A stretch of 64,000 bases of DNA from Rikenellaceae bacterium (GTDB lineage Bacteria > Bacteroidota > Bacteroidia > Bacteroidales > Rikenellaceae): assembly GCA_015059785.1 (NCBI GenBank), contig SUZS01000003.1:1-64000 (forward strand), read 5' to 3'. The notes below the pieces were generated by a model. That model searched no databases and was not told the DNA's origin. It was given only the letters and a program-made list of their open reading frames with translations. This document shows positions 1-11,379 of the stretch, in pieces (the first letter of the stretch is position 1; each line of letters starts with the position of its first letter). Position numbers and translations under genes: made by a program.

Positions 1-133
1 CTCTGTGTAACAGAGGACAATTGAGCAAACCGAGTGCAGAGTAGAGTTTACTTTAACTATGCCGAGGTGCCGCCAATTGAAGCCGAAAGGATTGCAACGC
101 AATCCTCGGCAAGTTAAGCTCACTAAATTCTTT

Positions 134-166
134 AAGCCAATCCATTAAGGGTTGGCTTTTTTGTTT
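134..166 (+). terminator. Rho-independent terminator
   Basis: AAGCCAA (134-140) pairs with TTGGCTT (152-158). The stem extends through a T-G wobble and two C-G pairs to a five-base loop, and a T-rich run follows. It would end a plus-strand transcript entering from the left edge. Confidence 0.75.
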
Positions 167-261
167 TGGTTGTCTACGGTTGATTGTCTACCGTTTTGCA
201 CTTTAATTTTGTGGCTTAAAGAGTCGGCTGAGCCGATTGTTGTGTCACCCACCCCCTAAAT

Positions 262-279
262 CCCCCTCCTGTGAGGGGG
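262..279. repeat. CCCCCTC-CTGT-GAGGGGG intergenic hairpin
   Basis: A perfect 7-bp stem with a four-base loop, preceded by a C-rich stretch (CACCCACCCCCTAAAT). It lies between the terminator at 134-166 and the 3' end of the minus-strand GDPD gene. It resembles a dispersed intergenic repeat, but only one copy is present in this window. Confidence 0.4.
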
Positions 280-453
280 ACTTATGTTTCTGTAGGTGCA
301 AATAATCCATTACACCAACAATATAACGATAGATTTATTTTATTACAAAGCAATCTTCGGCAAGTTAAGCGAGAGACCTATTCTATTCAGATATAGGCAC
401 AAAAATAGGGAACGAACCACTTGTTCCCTATTGAATTAGTTTGATAATGATTG

Positions 454-1233
454 CTACTTTGTGATGTGGTCGTAGAAGTCTGTGGTTGCCCAGGTGAAGC
501 CCAAGTCCTTGGCGATGTTGTAGGTATATGGGCTATTTACCATCCAAAGGAAGGTCTCTATGCCGTAGCTCTTGAACTGATCAATCCACTCGGGGTGGTT
601 AAGGATAACATTGATGTTATAAGATACAGCATAGTAGCCGCGCTCTTTAACCTCGGCTGGGGTGAGTGAGTGGTGCAGGCTGCTTGAGTTAAGAATAACC
701 TTCATATTTGGCTCCTGACGGAGTACTTCGTCTACTGTTGAGCTCTTAAATGAGAGCATATAGACTTGGTCTACCATATCAAGCTCGCGGATAATTTCAA
801 GGCTCTTTGTGATAAGTTCCTTCTCGCGCTCGCCCTTATGAGACTTAATCTCAAGCATCTGGTAGATGTGTGGAGTCTTCTTTGCCTGCTCAAGCCACTC
901 GCGAAGAGTAGGAATCTGGTGGCCAAATGGTAGGCGGTGGGCGCGAATCTCGTCAAAAGTGCTTCCCTGACAGCTCAGCTCATCTGTAATCTTATTATCG
1001 TGGCGGATAACAAGCTGGTCGTCTGCTGTAAGGTGTACATCAAACTCAATACCTGCGAAATTCAGCTCCTGTGCGCGACGAAGAGCGTCAAGGGTATTCT
1101 CATCTGTTGTAAACTCGGTGCCTGTGCTGGCATTTCCGCGGTGGGCGAGGAGTTTAACATCGGCGCTCGCCTGCTTGCAGCAAGAGCTTAGAGCAAGTGC
1201 TGCAACAGAGAGAATTGCTAAAATCTTCTTCAT
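454..1233 (-). CDS. Glycerophosphodiester phosphodiesterase family lipoprotein
   Basis: A 259-residue secreted protein. The N-terminal signal ends in a lipobox (LSSC, Cys18), so it is probably a membrane-anchored lipoprotein in the periplasm or on the surface. The GDPD TIM-barrel starts with the AHRGN motif (His31), followed by the metal-binding segment GIEFDVHLT and a second acidic/His segment (IRHD, about residues 73-76). These are the catalytic His pair and Glu/Asp ligands of the family, which splits glycerophosphodiesters into glycerol-3-phosphate and an alcohol. It is the last gene of a three-gene minus-strand operon and follows the aldolase with only a 2-base gap. A paralogue lies at 60269-61129. 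The substrate is unknown, and the operon context suggests a sugar- or polyol-phosphate source rather than general lipid turnover (inference). Confidence 0.88.
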   Translation of the reverse strand: MKKILAILSVAALALSSCCKQASADVKLLAHRGNASTGTEFTTDENTLDALRRAQELNFAGIEFDVHLTADDQLVIRHDNKITDELSCQGSTFDEIRAHRLPFGHQIPTLREWLEQAKKTPHIYQMLEIKSHKGEREKELITKSLEIIRELDMVDQVYMLSFKSSTVDEVLRQEPNMKVILNSSSLHHSLTPAEVKERGYYAVSYNINVILNHPEWIDQFKSYGIETFLWMVNSPYTYNIAKDLGFTWATTDFYDHITK

Positions 1234-1235
1234 AG

Positions 1236-2051
1236 CTATCTTTCATTTGGTAGGTTAAACACATCGCGAATCTCTTGTACAGCCTCTGGTGTCATACCTT
1301 CGGCAGTAAAGCCGAAGTTCTTGGCAGTCATATAGATATTTGCGGCCTTATTAAGCACATCGGTCTGGTCAAAGGCCTCCATCATATCTGGGCCAACAGC
1401 AACAGTACCGTGCTTCTCCCACAGAACAACATCGTATCGTCTAATCTGCTTTAGTGTAGGCTCTACAAGCTCTGTTGATGATGGCAGGGCGTAAGGCACA
1501 ACGCCAATGCCGAGCGGTGCAAAGGCAAGGGTCTCTGGAATCATTGACCAGAGAACCTGTGTAAGGTGCTCTGAATCGAGGAACTCCTTTGAGTGTGACA
1601 GAGCCACAAGCTCAATAGGGTGGGTGTGAAGTGTAGCCTTATAGCCTGAGCCACACTCAATCATATAGTCCTGAATTGCAAGGTGAGAAGATATCTCAGA
1701 TGTAGGAACGATAGGGTTGTCGGCGATAATCTCGTATGATGCGCAGTCGTCAAGGATGCGGACAATGCTTCCAGCGCACATTGGGTCGCGAGCAAGGTCG
1801 CGCATACGCTTGCCTGTACCCTTGCAGTAGAAGTAGCAACCCTTAAGGTGTGGAAGTGTCACGCCAATAGCCTTTGGAGCACATATTGCAGGCATAGCGC
1901 GCATACTATCGTCTACATACTCTGTGATATTGAGCGTAAGATTACCACCATTGCGCTCTGCCCAGCCCTTCTGCCATAGATAGCCTGCAACCTCGGCAAC
2001 GCTATCAAGAGCCTTCTTAAGTTCAGGGCGAGATGAAAGAATAGATGTCAT
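1236..2051 (-). CDS. rhaD: Rhamnulose-1-phosphate aldolase-like class II aldolase
   Basis: A 271-residue zinc-dependent class II aldolase, close in length to RhaD, which splits L-rhamnulose-1-phosphate into dihydroxyacetone phosphate and L-lactaldehyde. Visible zinc and catalytic residues are Glu119 (PTSEISSH), His142 and His144 (LHTHPIELVALSH) and His214 (WEKHGTVAVG). The N-terminal GNLT glycine motif binds phosphate. No signal peptide, so cytoplasmic. It lies between a 2-hydroxyacid dehydrogenase and a GDPD. Rhamnose isomerase and rhamnulokinase are not in the window, so the substrate may be rhamnulose-1-phosphate made elsewhere or another ketose phosphate. Family assignment is firm; exact substrate is less so. 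Confidence 0.8.
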   Translation of the reverse strand: MTSILSSRPELKKALDSVAEVAGYLWQKGWAERNGGNLTLNITEYVDDSMRAMPAICAPKAIGVTLPHLKGCYFYCKGTGKRMRDLARDPMCAGSIVRILDDCASYEIIADNPIVPTSEISSHLAIQDYMIECGSGYKATLHTHPIELVALSHSKEFLDSEHLTQVLWSMIPETLAFAPLGIGVVPYALPSSTELVEPTLKQIRRYDVVLWEKHGTVAVGPDMMEAFDQTDVLNKAANIYMTAKNFGFTAEGMTPEAVQEIRDVFNLPNER

Positions 2052-2078
2052 ATTAGTTTGAGTTTTTAGGTTTAAGGT

Positions 2079-3110
2079 TTATGAAAGTTGCTTCTTGTTC
2101 ACCCAGAAGGTAAGCTCGCCACCAGCCAAGAAGTTCTGATAATTCTTGATAGCGAAGATAGGAGCATCGCAGAATGAGTTTACTGTAATGCCACCAAGGT
2201 GGTTAGTAAGGGTGATGTTGTCATACTTGAGGTAGAACTCTGGGATATCTGGCTCGGTCTCAAATACATCAATAGCTGCACCAAGCAGTTTGCCACTATC
2301 CATAGCGCGCTCAAAGGCCTTTGTATCAACAAGATATGAGCGGGCTGTGTTGATAAGGTATGAGTTCTGCTTCATAAGCCCAAACTCACGGTCGGTCATA
2401 ATTGCACCATTTGAGCGGGCGTGGAGCGTTACGATATCTGCTGTTGCGAGCAGCTCGTCCATAGGAACTACAGTAACATAATCCTCCTTGCACTCCTTAA
2501 GGAATGGGTCGGCAACAAGAATCTTACAGCCAAAGACAGAGAGTTTATAAGCCACAAGGCGACCAATAGAGCCATAGCCAACGATACCAACGGTCATATC
2601 GGTCATCTCCTTGACTGAGGTCTCGGTATTTGGATATACGATTCTCCACTCGCGGTTACGCAGAGCGATATTTGAGCGGGAGATGTTACGAGTCTCGGAC
2701 AGAATAACGCCGATAGTAAACTCTGCAACGGCATTTGCGTTGTGTGCAGGGTTGTTTGACACGATAATACCAAGCTCTGTTGCATCCTCAACATCAATAT
2801 TCTCCAATCCGCCACGGCAGGTCATAATAGCCTTGAGGTTTGGAGCCTTCTCAATCATACGGCGCTTGATAGGGCAGAGGTGCACGATAATAAGGTCGGC
2901 AGCAGCGATAGCCTCCTCAAGACCCTCTGGATAGACGATATTGTCGTGGCGACGAGCCTCAATGTCCTTAATAATGTCGCGCATCTGCGACTTATCCGGC
3001 AGACCAAAGAAGAAGGTCTCCATAGTATCGCCCTGCTGAAGGTAAGGGCGTACGCCTTTCTCCATCATCTCAGTAGTGATAAAGGCGTCAGCAATACAAA
3101 CAATTTTCAT
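2079..3110 (-). CDS. NAD-dependent D-2-hydroxyacid dehydrogenase family protein
   Basis: A 343-residue cytoplasmic oxidoreductase of the D-3-phosphoglycerate/D-isomer 2-hydroxyacid dehydrogenase family. The Rossmann nucleotide motif VGIVGYGSIGRL lies near residue 175. The conserved active-site Arg (HARSNGAIM), Glu (DVFETEPDIPE) and His (TNHLGG) are all visible. It is shorter than serine-pathway SerA with regulatory domains and has no ACT domain, so it is not a typical feedback-regulated SerA. It is the first gene of an operon with a RhaD-like aldolase and a GDPD, behind a good promoter at 3150-3180. It may reduce or oxidise an aldolase-derived 2-keto/2-hydroxy acid (inference). Confidence 0.8.
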   Translation of the reverse strand: MKIVCIADAFITTEMMEKGVRPYLQQGDTMETFFFGLPDKSQMRDIIKDIEARRHDNIVYPEGLEEAIAAADLIIVHLCPIKRRMIEKAPNLKAIMTCRGGLENIDVEDATELGIIVSNNPAHNANAVAEFTIGVILSETRNISRSNIALRNREWRIVYPNTETSVKEMTDMTVGIVGYGSIGRLVAYKLSVFGCKILVADPFLKECKEDYVTVVPMDELLATADIVTLHARSNGAIMTDREFGLMKQNSYLINTARSYLVDTKAFERAMDSGKLLGAAIDVFETEPDIPEFYLKYDNITLTNHLGGITVNSFCDAPIFAIKNYQNFLAGGELTFWVNKKQLS

Positions 3111-3149
3111 AGATATGTGTTTTTAGGTTGTTATTTTGGTTACTGATAA

Positions 3150-3180
3150 CAAAGGTAGTAATTTAATGTTAGTTTGCAAA
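3150..3180 (-). promoter_or_regulatory. Bacteroidetes-type -33/-7 promoter for the 2-hydroxyacid dehydrogenase operon
   Basis: On the minus strand TTTG (3180-3177) is followed after 19 bases by TACCTTTG (3157-3150), an exact match to TTTG-N19-TAnnTTTG. The predicted start is near 3144, about 30 bases before the ATG at 3110. The -33 box lies in the T-run of the rpoC terminator. Confidence 0.7.
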
Positions 3181-3212
3181 AAAAATAGGTTGGCAAAAAC
3201 TTGCCAACCTAT
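3178..3212 (-). terminator. Terminator of the tuf-rpoC operon
   Basis: Perfect 12-bp inverted repeat ATAGGTTGGCAA (3185-3196) / TTGCCAACCTAT (3201-3212) with a 4-base loop. On the minus strand it is followed by a run of T. It begins 19 bases after the rpoC stop. Confidence 0.88.
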
Positions 3213-3230
3213 CTATAGAGTGAATAAATA

Positions 3231-6200
3231 TTAGTTTTCAGCTGTAAGAATACCCTCTACATCAGCTCTAAGACCAACGACAATGTCGTCGTACTCGCGA
3301 AGACCTGTACCGCCAGGGATACGGCCACCGCAGATAACATTCTCCTTAAGGTTTACAAGGTGGTCGGTCTTTGCCTGGATAGCAGCCTCGTTGAGCACCT
3401 TAGTAGTCTCCTGGAAGGATGCAGCTGAGATGAAGCTGGTTGTCTGAAGTGCTGCACGAGTAATACCCTGAAGTACCTGATTTGATGTTGCAGCAACTAC
3501 TGGACGAGTCTCAACAAGTCTCATATCGCGACGCTTGAGTGATGAGTTCTCATCGCGAAGCTTACGCATTGAGATAATCTGACCTGCATAGACTGTCTGT
3601 GAGTCGCCTGCATCGGTAACAACAACCTTATCGTAAAGCTCGTCATTAACATCCATAAACTCCCACTTATCGACAATCTGGTTCTCGAAGAAGCGTGAAT
3701 CTCCTGGGTCCTCAATCTGAACCTTGTTCATCATCTGGCGAACGATAACCTCAAAGTGCTTGTCGTTAATCTTCACACCCTGCATACGGTAAACCTCCTG
3801 TACCTCGTTCACGATGTACTCCTGAACCTTTGTAGGTCCGAGGATGCGAAGGATATCGCTTGGAGTGATAGCACCGTCAGAGAGTGGCATACCGGCACGA
3901 ACGAAGTCGTTCTCCTGTACGATAATCTGGCGTGACAGTGGTACGAGGTAACGGCAAATCTCACCAGACTTAGAGGTGATGATAATCTCACGATTACCAC
4001 GCTTGATCTTACCGAATGATACCTCGCCATCAATCTCTGATACGATAGCAGGGTTAGATGGGTTACGAGCCTCGAAGAGCTCTGTAACTCGTGGAAGACC
4101 TCCGGTGATATCACCACCGCTCTTACCTACAACACGAGGAATCTTGAACAGGATATCTCCGACATGAACCTTACCGTTGTCCTTAACAGCAATGTGGGCT
4201 GATACTGGAAGGTTGTATGAGCGAAGCTCCTCGCCCTCCTTGCTCACAATCTTGATTGATGGAGTAACGGTACGACGGTCACGAGACTCGATAACTACTC
4301 GCTCTGACATACCTGTCTGCTCGTCACGCTCATCGCGGTAGGTAATACCCTCCTTGAGTGAGTCGTAGACTGCCTTACCATCGTGCTCGGCGATAACTAC
4401 TGCGTTATATGGGTCCCACTCGCAGATAAGGTCGCCCTTCTTAACCATCGAGTCATGCTCCATAAAGATGGTTGCACCATATGGAAGTGCGTGAGTGTAG
4501 AGTGTAATCTCGGTCTTAGGATCAACAATACGGAACTCTGACTGACGAGAGATTACGATGTTGATAGCCTCACCCTGTGAGTTCTTACCCTTAACGGTAC
4601 GGAGCTCATCAATCTCAAGGCGACCCTCATACTTAGAGACAACATTGGTCTCAATAGTAGAGCCACCCGCAACACCACCGACGTGGAATGTACGAAGAGT
4701 AAGCTGTGTACCTGGCTCACCGATACTCTGTGCTGCGATAACACCTACAACCTCGCCCTTCTGAACCATACGAGCGGTTGCAAGGTTACGGCCATAACAC
4801 TTAGCACATACGCCGTGGCGTGATGCACAAGTGAGTACCGAGCGGATATCTACTGACTCGATTGGAGACTTCTCAATAGCCATAGCGATGTCCTCTGTAA
4901 TCTCATCACCAGCGCGGCAGATAACCTCGTTAGTAAGTGGGTTTACCACATCGTTAAGAGCTGTACGGCCCAGGATACGGTCGTAGAGAGTCTGAACAAC
5001 ATCGTCGTTACGCTTGATAGCTGTCGCATTAAGACCACGAAGTGTACCGCAATCCTCCTCAGTGATAATCACATCCTGAGCAACATCTACAAGACGACGA
5101 GTAAGGTAACCTGCATCGGCAGTCTTAAGAGCGGTATCCGCAAGACCCTTACGAGCACCGTGAGTAGAGATAAAGTACTCAAGCACTGAAAGTCCCTCCT
5201 TAAAGTTAGAGAGGATAGGGTTCTCGATAACCTGCTGACCACCCTCAACACCAGACTTCTGTGGCTTTGCCATCAGACCACGCATACCAGAGAGCTGACG
5301 AATCTGCTCACGGGAACCACGCGCACCTGAATCAAGCATCATATATACTGGGTTAAATCCGTCGTCATCGTTTGTAAGTGTCTTTACCACCTGTGCTGAG
5401 AGTCGGTTGTTTACATTGGTCCAGACATCAATAATCTGGTTATATCGCTCGTTGTTGGTGATAAGACCCATGCTATAGTCGTCCATAATTGCCTCGGCCT
5501 TCTGGTAGCCCTCAGCAACCAACTCCTCCTTAGCCTCAGGGATAATTACAGCGTCAAGGTTAAATGACAGACCACCGCGGAATGCCATCTGGTAACCCAT
5601 ATTCTTGATATCGTCAAGGAACTTAGCTACCTTATCAGCACCCGCCTTCTTCATCACTACAGAGATAATATCACGCAGTGACTTCTTTGTCAGGAGCTCA
5701 TTTACATAGCCAACCTCCTCTGGAACAACCTGATTTACAATGATTCGACCTACGGTTGTGTCTACGAGCTTAATAACGGCCTGGCCATTCTCGTCGATAT
5801 CGCGCACGCGGCACTTAACCTCAGCGTGGATATCTACGCGACCCTCGTTATAGGCGATAATTGCCTCCTCAGGACCGTAGAACTTAAGACCAGTACCCTT
5901 AACGCCCTTGCGAGGCTTTGTAATGTAGTACAGACCAAGGACCATATCCTGTGAAGGGACAGTAATAGGTGCACCATTAGCTGGGTTAAGGACATTGTGA
6001 GAACCGAGCATAAGCAGCTGTGCCTCAAGGATAGCTGCGTTGCCAAGTGGCAAGTGAACCGCCATCTGGTCACCATCAAAGTCCGCGTTAAACGCAGTAC
6101 ATGAGAGTGGGTGGAGCTGCATTGCCTTACCCTCGATAAGCTTTGGCTGGAAGGCCTGAATACCGAGACGGTGAAGGGTTGGAGCACGGTTCATTAGCAC

Positions 6201-7490
6201 TGGATGACCCTTAATAACATTCTCAAGAATACCCCAGATTACTGGGTCCTTGCGGTCAATAATCTTCTTTGCGCTCTTTACAGTCTTTACAATACCGCGC
6301 TCAATGAGCTTACGGATGATAAATGGCTTGTAAAGCTCTGCTGCCATATCCTTTGGAATACCCATCTCGTGCATCTTCAGCTCTGGACCTACGACGATTA
6401 CTGAACGAGCTGAGTAGTCAACACGCTTACCGAGCAAGTTCTGACGGAAGCGGCCCTGCTTACCCTTCAGTGAGTCTGAAAGTGACTTAAGCGGACGGTT
6501 GCTCTCGTTCTTTACTGCGTTGCTCTTTCGTGAGTTATCAAACAGTGAGTCTACAGCCTCCTGAAGCATACGCTTCTCGTTGCGAAGGATAACCTCTGGA
6601 GCCTTAATCTCAATGAGTCGCTTGAGTCGGTTATTACGGATAATAACACGACGATAAAGGTCGTTAAGGTCTGAAGTTGCGAAACGACCACCATCCAGTG
6701 GCACGAGTGGACGAAGCTCTGGTGGAATTACTGGAATAACATCCAGCACCATCCACTCTGGGCGGTTCTTACCCTGTGATGCGCGGAAAGACTCAATAAC
6801 ATTAAGCTGCTTGAGGCTCTCGCTCTTACGCTGCTGTGAAGTCTCGCGTGATGCGCGGTCACGAAGCTCGTAAGACATCTTGTCAAGGTCTACCTCCTGA
6901 AGCAAAATCTTGATTGCCTCAGCACCCATCATAGCTACAAACTTATCTGGATCGCCATCAGGAAGGTTCTGGTTGCCTGCAGGAAGTGCCTCAAGAACAT
7001 CGAGATACTCCTTCTCTGCAAGGGTCTGGTATTTTGCAATACCCTGCTTCTCTGCTGCACCAGCGTTAATAACTACATAACGCTCGTAGTAGATAATGCC
7101 CTCAAGCTTCTTTGATGGAATACCAAGCAGGTAGCCAATCTTTGAAGGCAGTGACTTGAAGTACCAGATGTGTACCACTGGCACTACGAGTGAGATGTGT
7201 CCCATACGCTCGCGGCGTACCTTCTTCTCGGTAACCTCTACACCGCATCGGTCGCAGACAATACCCTTATAACGGATACGCTTGTACTTTCCGCAGTTAC
7301 ACTCATAGTCCTTCACTGGACCAAAGATGCGCTCGCAGAACAGTCCGTCACGCTCCGGCTTGTAGGTACGATAGTTGATAGTCTCAGGCTTGAGCACCTC
7401 GCCGCTTGATTGAGCCAAAATCTCCTCTGGAGAGGCGAGGCTAATCGAAATGCGGCTATAACCGGTTGTATTATCTTTATTGCTTGCCAT
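3231..7490 (-). CDS. rpoC: DNA-directed RNA polymerase subunit beta'
   Basis: A 1419-residue beta' subunit of RNA polymerase. The N-terminal zinc-binding region ([20 protein letters not shown]) is near residues 65-85. The catalytic Mg-binding loop [14 protein letters not shown] is near residue 470, and a second Cys cluster ([11 protein letters not shown]) is near residue 890. Length and motif order are normal for Bacteroidetes. It follows rpoB after 31 bases on the same strand and is followed by a strong terminator, so it closes the ribosomal protein/RNA polymerase operon. Confidence 0.98.
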   Translation of the reverse strand: MASNKDNTTGYSRISISLASPEEILAQSSGEVLKPETINYRTYKPERDGLFCERIFGPVKDYECNCGKYKRIRYKGIVCDRCGVEVTEKKVRRERMGHISLVVPVVHIWYFKSLPSKIGYLLGIPSKKLEGIIYYERYVVINAGAAEKQGIAKYQTLAEKEYLDVLEALPAGNQNLPDGDPDKFVAMMGAEAIKILLQEVDLDKMSYELRDRASRETSQQRKSESLKQLNVIESFRASQGKNRPEWMVLDVIPVIPPELRPLVPLDGGRFATSDLNDLYRRVIIRNNRLKRLIEIKAPEVILRNEKRMLQEAVDSLFDNSRKSNAVKNESNRPLKSLSDSLKGKQGRFRQNLLGKRVDYSARSVIVVGPELKMHEMGIPKDMAAELYKPFIIRKLIERGIVKTVKSAKKIIDRKDPVIWGILENVIKGHPVLMNRAPTLHRLGIQAFQPKLIEGKAMQLHPLSCTAFNADFDGDQMAVHLPLGNAAILEAQLLMLGSHNVLNPANGAPITVPSQDMVLGLYYITKPRKGVKGTGLKFYGPEEAIIAYNEGRVDIHAEVKCRVRDIDENGQAVIKLVDTTVGRIIVNQVVPEEVGYVNELLTKKSLRDIISVVMKKAGADKVAKFLDDIKNMGYQMAFRGGLSFNLDAVIIPEAKEELVAEGYQKAEAIMDDYSMGLITNNERYNQIIDVWTNVNNRLSAQVVKTLTNDDDGFNPVYMMLDSGARGSREQIRQLSGMRGLMAKPQKSGVEGGQQVIENPILSNFKEGLSVLEYFISTHGARKGLADTALKTADAGYLTRRLVDVAQDVIITEEDCGTLRGLNATAIKRNDDVVQTLYDRILGRTALNDVVNPLTNEVICRAGDEITEDIAMAIEKSPIESVDIRSVLTCASRHGVCAKCYGRNLATARMVQKGEVVGVIAAQSIGEPGTQLTLRTFHVGGVAGGSTIETNVVSKYEGRLEIDELRTVKGKNSQGEAINIVISRQSEFRIVDPKTEITLYTHALPYGATIFMEHDSMVKKGDLICEWDPYNAVVIAEHDGKAVYDSLKEGITYRDERDEQTGMSERVVIESRDRRTVTPSIKIVSKEGEELRSYNLPVSAHIAVKDNGKVHVGDILFKIPRVVGKSGGDITGGLPRVTELFEARNPSNPAIVSEIDGEVSFGKIKRGNREIIITSKSGEICRYLVPLSRQIIVQENDFVRAGMPLSDGAITPSDILRILGPTKVQEYIVNEVQEVYRMQGVKINDKHFEVIVRQMMNKVQIEDPGDSRFFENQIVDKWEFMDVNDELYDKVVVTDAGDSQTVYAGQIISMRKLRDENSSLKRRDMRLVETRPVVAATSNQVLQGITRAALQTTSFISAASFQETTKVLNEAAIQAKTDHLVNLKENVICGGRIPGGTGLREYDDIVVGLRADVEGILTAEN

Positions 7491-7521
7491 ATTTCTTACT
7501 TTTATTTATACCTACTTATTA

Positions 7522-10500
7522 TTACTCAAGTTTTACTGACAGAGCAAGACCGCGAAGCTCGTGCAACAGCACATTCATAGCCTCTGGAATACCAGGCTTT
7601 GGAAGGTTGTCGCCCTTAACGATTGCCTCGTAGGTCTTTGCACGACCTGTTACATCATCACTCTTAACGGTAAGAATCTCCTGAAGGATATTTGCTGCAC
7701 CGAAGCCCTCAAGAGCCCAAACCTCCATCTCTCCAAATCGCTGACCACCAAACTGTGCCTTACCACCGAGTGGCTGCTGGGTGATGAGTGAGTATGGACC
7801 GATTGAACGGGCGTGCATCTTATCGTCAATCATATGGCCCAGCTTAAGCATATAGATTACACCCACAGTTGCTGGCTGGTCGAAACGCTCGCCTGTACCA
7901 CCATCATAGAGGTATGTACGGCCACTGCGTGGTATACCTGCCTGTGCTGTATACTCGTTAATCTGCTCAAGTGATGCACCGTCAAAGATTGGTGTTGCGA
8001 ACTTCAGACCAAGCTCACGACCTGCCCAACCAAGTACAGTCTCATAAATCTGACCGAGGTTCATTCGTGAAGGCACACCAAGTGGGTTCAGACAGATATC
8101 TACAATAGTTCCGTCCTCAAGGAATGGCATATCCTCATCGCGGACAATCTTAGCTACAATACCCTTGTTACCGTGACGACCCGCCATCTTATCACCTACC
8201 TTAAGCTTACGCTTCTTACCGATGTAAACCTTAGCAACCTGAATAACACCTGCCTGTGGAAGCTCGTCACCATTTGTAAGGTTAATCTTCTCACGCTTAA
8301 TAGCCGCGTCAATCTTCTTAAACTCAACGATATAGTTGTTGATAATAAGTGCTACAAGGTCATTGGTATGAGCATCATCAGTCCAGTTGCAAGGGCCGAG
8401 GTTCAAGTAGCCTACATTGAGCTTGCTCTTCTCGTCAATGCTCTTGTGAGCAATATCCTCAAGCATCTTCTGAGTGAACTTAGCGCCTGCAGCATAGAGC
8501 TCAACGCCAAAGTAGTCTACAATGCCTGTAGTGGTCTTACCCTGAAGAACCTTCCACAACTTAGATACAAGCACCTCAGTAAGTGCATCTGCCTGCTCGC
8601 GGTGCTTCTCGTCAATCTTCAGCAGAGCCTCACGCTCAGCTGCGCGGTTCTTCTTATCTACAGTACCTGCGCGGCTATAGAGCTTAGTGTCAATAACAAC
8701 ACCGTGCAGTGAAGGCTGTGCCTTGAGTGATGCGTCCTTAACATCGCCTGCCTTGTCGCCGAAGATAGCGCGGAGCAGCTTCTCCTCTGGAGATGGGTCG
8801 CTCTCGCCCTTAGGGGTAATCTTACCGATAAGGATATCGCCTGGCTTAACATTTGCACCGATGCGGATAATACCGTTTGCATCGAGGTCGCGAGTTGCAT
8901 CCTCGCTAACATTTGGAATATCTGAAGTGAGCTCCTCCTTACCACGCTTAGTGTCGCGCACCTCAAGAATGTACTCGTCTACATGCACTGAAGTGAACAA
9001 ATCCTCGCGCTGGATACGCTCTGAGATAACAATAGCATCCTCGAAGTTGTAACCCTTCCATGGCATGAAGGCAACCTTAAGGTTACGACCAAGGGCAAGC
9101 TCGCCGTTCTGAGTAGAGTAGCCCTCAGTAAGAATCTGACCCTCCTCTACGCGCTCTCCGGTAAGAACCAGTGGACGCAGTGTTACAGAGGTGTTCTGGT
9201 TTGTACGGCGGTAGCGTGGTAGGGTGTATGTAGTAATCTCTGGCTCAAAGGTGCAGATATCCTGCTCCTCTGTGCGGTCATAGCGGATGTCAATGCGAGT
9301 AGCATCTGCAAAGACAACCTCTCCCGCGCCGCGTGCAACAATCTGTATGCGGCTATCAGAGATCATATCCTTCTCAATACCAGTTCCTACGATAGGGGCC
9401 TCACAGTTTACAAGCGGTACTGCCTGACGCATCATGTTAGAACCCATCAGCGCACGGTTAGCATCGTCGTGCTCAAGGAATGGAATAAGGCTCGCTGCGA
9501 TAGAGGCAACCTGATTTGGAGCAACATCCATAAGGTTGACATCTGTGTCGTGAACTACAGGGAAGTCTGCCCCCTCACGAGCCTTAATACGGTCGTGGTT
9601 CACAAAGTGGCCATCGTCAGTAAGCTGCTCATTTGACTGAGCTACAATCTGACCCTCCTCCTCCTCGGCTGAGTAGTAGCGGATATGAGAGTTGTCAAGG
9701 TCTACTACGCCATTCTCTACTGTGCGGTATGGAGTCTCAATGAATCCCATATCTGAAATCTTCGCAAATACGCAAAGAGATGAGATAAGTCCGATGTTTG
9801 GACCCTCAGGAGACTCAATAGGGCAGAGACGACCGTAGTGAGTGTAGTGTACATCTCGCACCTCAAAGCCTGCGCGGTCACGAGAAAGACCACCAGGACC
9901 CAGAGCCGACAGACGACGCTTGTGAGTAACCTCAGCAAGTGGGTTAATCTGGTCCATGAACTGTGACAGCTGTGAGGTTCCGAAGAATGAGTTGATAACG
10001 CTTGACAGTGTCTTAGCATTAATCAAATCAACTGGAGTAAAGACCTCATTATCACGCACATTCATACGCTCGCGGATTGTACGAGCCATACGAACAAAAC
10101 CAATAGAGAACTGGTTTGAAAGCTGCTCGCCTACAGTACGAACGCGACGATTTGACAAGTGGTCGATATCATCAAGCTCTGCGTGTGAGTTGATAAGCTC
10201 AATAAGGTACTTGATAATGGCGATAATATCCTCACGAGTAAGGGTGCGGATTGATGGATCGATGCCAAGCTCAAGCTTCTTGTTAATGCGGAAACGACCC
10301 ACATTACCGAGGTCATAGCGCTTGTCAGAGAAGAATAGCTTATCAATTACATCACGAGCTGTATCATCATCTGGAGCCTCAGAAGCACGGAGCTGACGGT
10401 AGATGTAGCGTACTGCATCTACCTCAGAGTTACAAGCGTCCTTCTGAAGGGTGTTATAGATAATTGAGAAGTCAATGCCTGACTGATTCTCCTTGTGGAG

Positions 10501-11379
10501 GATGATTGTCTTGACACCGCTCTCAAGAATAGCATCAATATGGTTCTCCTCAAGAATGGTCTCGCGGTCTACTATAACATCGAAACGCTCGATAGATACA
10601 ACCTCACCAGTATCCTCGTCAACAAAGTCCTCAAAGCGAGAAGAGAGAATACGAGCTGCAAGCTTACGACCTACCGCCTTCTTAAGGTTACTCTTTGTGA
10701 CTTTAACCTCATCTGCAAGGTCAAAGATATCAAGAATCTGTCTATCAGTCTCAAAACCGATAGCACGAAGAAGGGTTGTTACAGGCAACTTCTTCTTACG
10801 GTCGATATATGCGTACATCACATTGTTGATGTCGGTAGCAAACTCAATCCATGAACCCTTGAATGGAATGATTCGTGCAGAGTAGAGCTTAGTACCGTTA
10901 GTATGAACGCTCTGACCAAAGAATACACCCGGAGAACGGTGGAGCTGCGAGACAATAACACGCTCAGCACCGTTGATGACGAAGGTGCCTCGCTCCGTCA
11001 TATATGGGATGTTGCCAAAATATACATCCTGAACTACTACCTTGAAATCCTCGTGCTCATTGTCGTTGCAAGAGAGGCGCAGCTTAGCCTTGAGCGGAAC
11101 ATTATAGGTCAGTCCGCGCTCTAAACACTCCTCAATGGTGTAGCGTGGTGGATCAATGTAGTAATCGAGAAACTCCAACACAAAGTTGTTGCGAGTATCT
11201 GTAATAGGGAAATTCTCCTGAAAGACTCTGTATAGACCCTCACTCTTACGCTGCTCAGCGGTGGAGTCCATCTGGAAGAAGTCTCGGAATGACTTGAGCT
11301 GAATCTCCAACAGGTCTGGATAAGGCACACGGTTCTTAACTGTGGAGAAGCTAATACGATTTTGTGTTTTTGTGGACAT
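7522..11379 (-). CDS. rpoB: DNA-directed RNA polymerase subunit beta
   Basis: A 1285-residue beta subunit of RNA polymerase. It contains the rifampicin-region segment [20 protein letters not shown] followed by [13 protein letters not shown], and the C-terminal [19 protein letters not shown] and [19 protein letters not shown] blocks that contact beta' and the hybrid. In the rifampicin region the usual Ser, Asp, His and Ser positions are intact (wild-type-looking by eye). A 421-base noncoding and apparently structured spacer separates it from rplL, which could hold an attenuator or processing site. Confidence 0.98.
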   Translation of the reverse strand: MSTKTQNRISFSTVKNRVPYPDLLEIQLKSFRDFFQMDSTAEQRKSEGLYRVFQENFPITDTRNNFVLEFLDYYIDPPRYTIEECLERGLTYNVPLKAKLRLSCNDNEHEDFKVVVQDVYFGNIPYMTERGTFVINGAERVIVSQLHRSPGVFFGQSVHTNGTKLYSARIIPFKGSWIEFATDINNVMYAYIDRKKKLPVTTLLRAIGFETDRQILDIFDLADEVKVTKSNLKKAVGRKLAARILSSRFEDFVDEDTGEVVSIERFDVIVDRETILEENHIDAILESGVKTIILHKENQSGIDFSIIYNTLQKDACNSEVDAVRYIYRQLRASEAPDDDTARDVIDKLFFSDKRYDLGNVGRFRINKKLELGIDPSIRTLTREDIIAIIKYLIELINSHAELDDIDHLSNRRVRTVGEQLSNQFSIGFVRMARTIRERMNVRDNEVFTPVDLINAKTLSSVINSFFGTSQLSQFMDQINPLAEVTHKRRLSALGPGGLSRDRAGFEVRDVHYTHYGRLCPIESPEGPNIGLISSLCVFAKISDMGFIETPYRTVENGVVDLDNSHIRYYSAEEEEGQIVAQSNEQLTDDGHFVNHDRIKAREGADFPVVHDTDVNLMDVAPNQVASIAASLIPFLEHDDANRALMGSNMMRQAVPLVNCEAPIVGTGIEKDMISDSRIQIVARGAGEVVFADATRIDIRYDRTEEQDICTFEPEITTYTLPRYRRTNQNTSVTLRPLVLTGERVEEGQILTEGYSTQNGELALGRNLKVAFMPWKGYNFEDAIVISERIQREDLFTSVHVDEYILEVRDTKRGKEELTSDIPNVSEDATRDLDANGIIRIGANVKPGDILIGKITPKGESDPSPEEKLLRAIFGDKAGDVKDASLKAQPSLHGVVIDTKLYSRAGTVDKKNRAAEREALLKIDEKHREQADALTEVLVSKLWKVLQGKTTTGIVDYFGVELYAAGAKFTQKMLEDIAHKSIDEKSKLNVGYLNLGPCNWTDDAHTNDLVALIINNYIVEFKKIDAAIKREKINLTNGDELPQAGVIQVAKVYIGKKRKLKVGDKMAGRHGNKGIVAKIVRDEDMPFLEDGTIVDICLNPLGVPSRMNLGQIYETVLGWAGRELGLKFATPIFDGASLEQINEYTAQAGIPRSGRTYLYDGGTGERFDQPATVGVIYMLKLGHMIDDKMHARSIGPYSLITQQPLGGKAQFGGQRFGEMEVWALEGFGAANILQEILTVKSDDVTGRAKTYEAIVKGDNLPKPGIPEAMNVLLHELRGLALSVKLE

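Larger units (their letters stand above)
1..453. other. Noncoding region with hairpins at window start
   Basis: No convincing gene is seen here. Visible structures are a small hairpin at 1-15, a strong hairpin at 82-110 (GCCGA-aa-GGATTGC-aac-GCAATCC-TCGGC) inside a longer partial inverted repeat (about 51-67 with 104-118), a terminator at 134-166, and a C-rich/G-rich hairpin at 262-279. The 21-bp string at 99-119 recurs at 350-370 with one mismatch. The stretch 1-166 could be the 3' part of a transcript that enters from outside the window, or a small RNA. Sequence alone does not decide. Confidence 0.5.

Noticed and set aside
242-285. Possible CRISPR-like or tandem repeat from the C-rich/G-rich block
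   Set aside because: Only one hairpin unit is present, with no regularly spaced spacers.
8173-8712. 179-aa plus-strand ORF opposite rpoB
   Set aside because: Antisense to a universally conserved gene; Leu/Asn-rich translation typical of a reverse frame.
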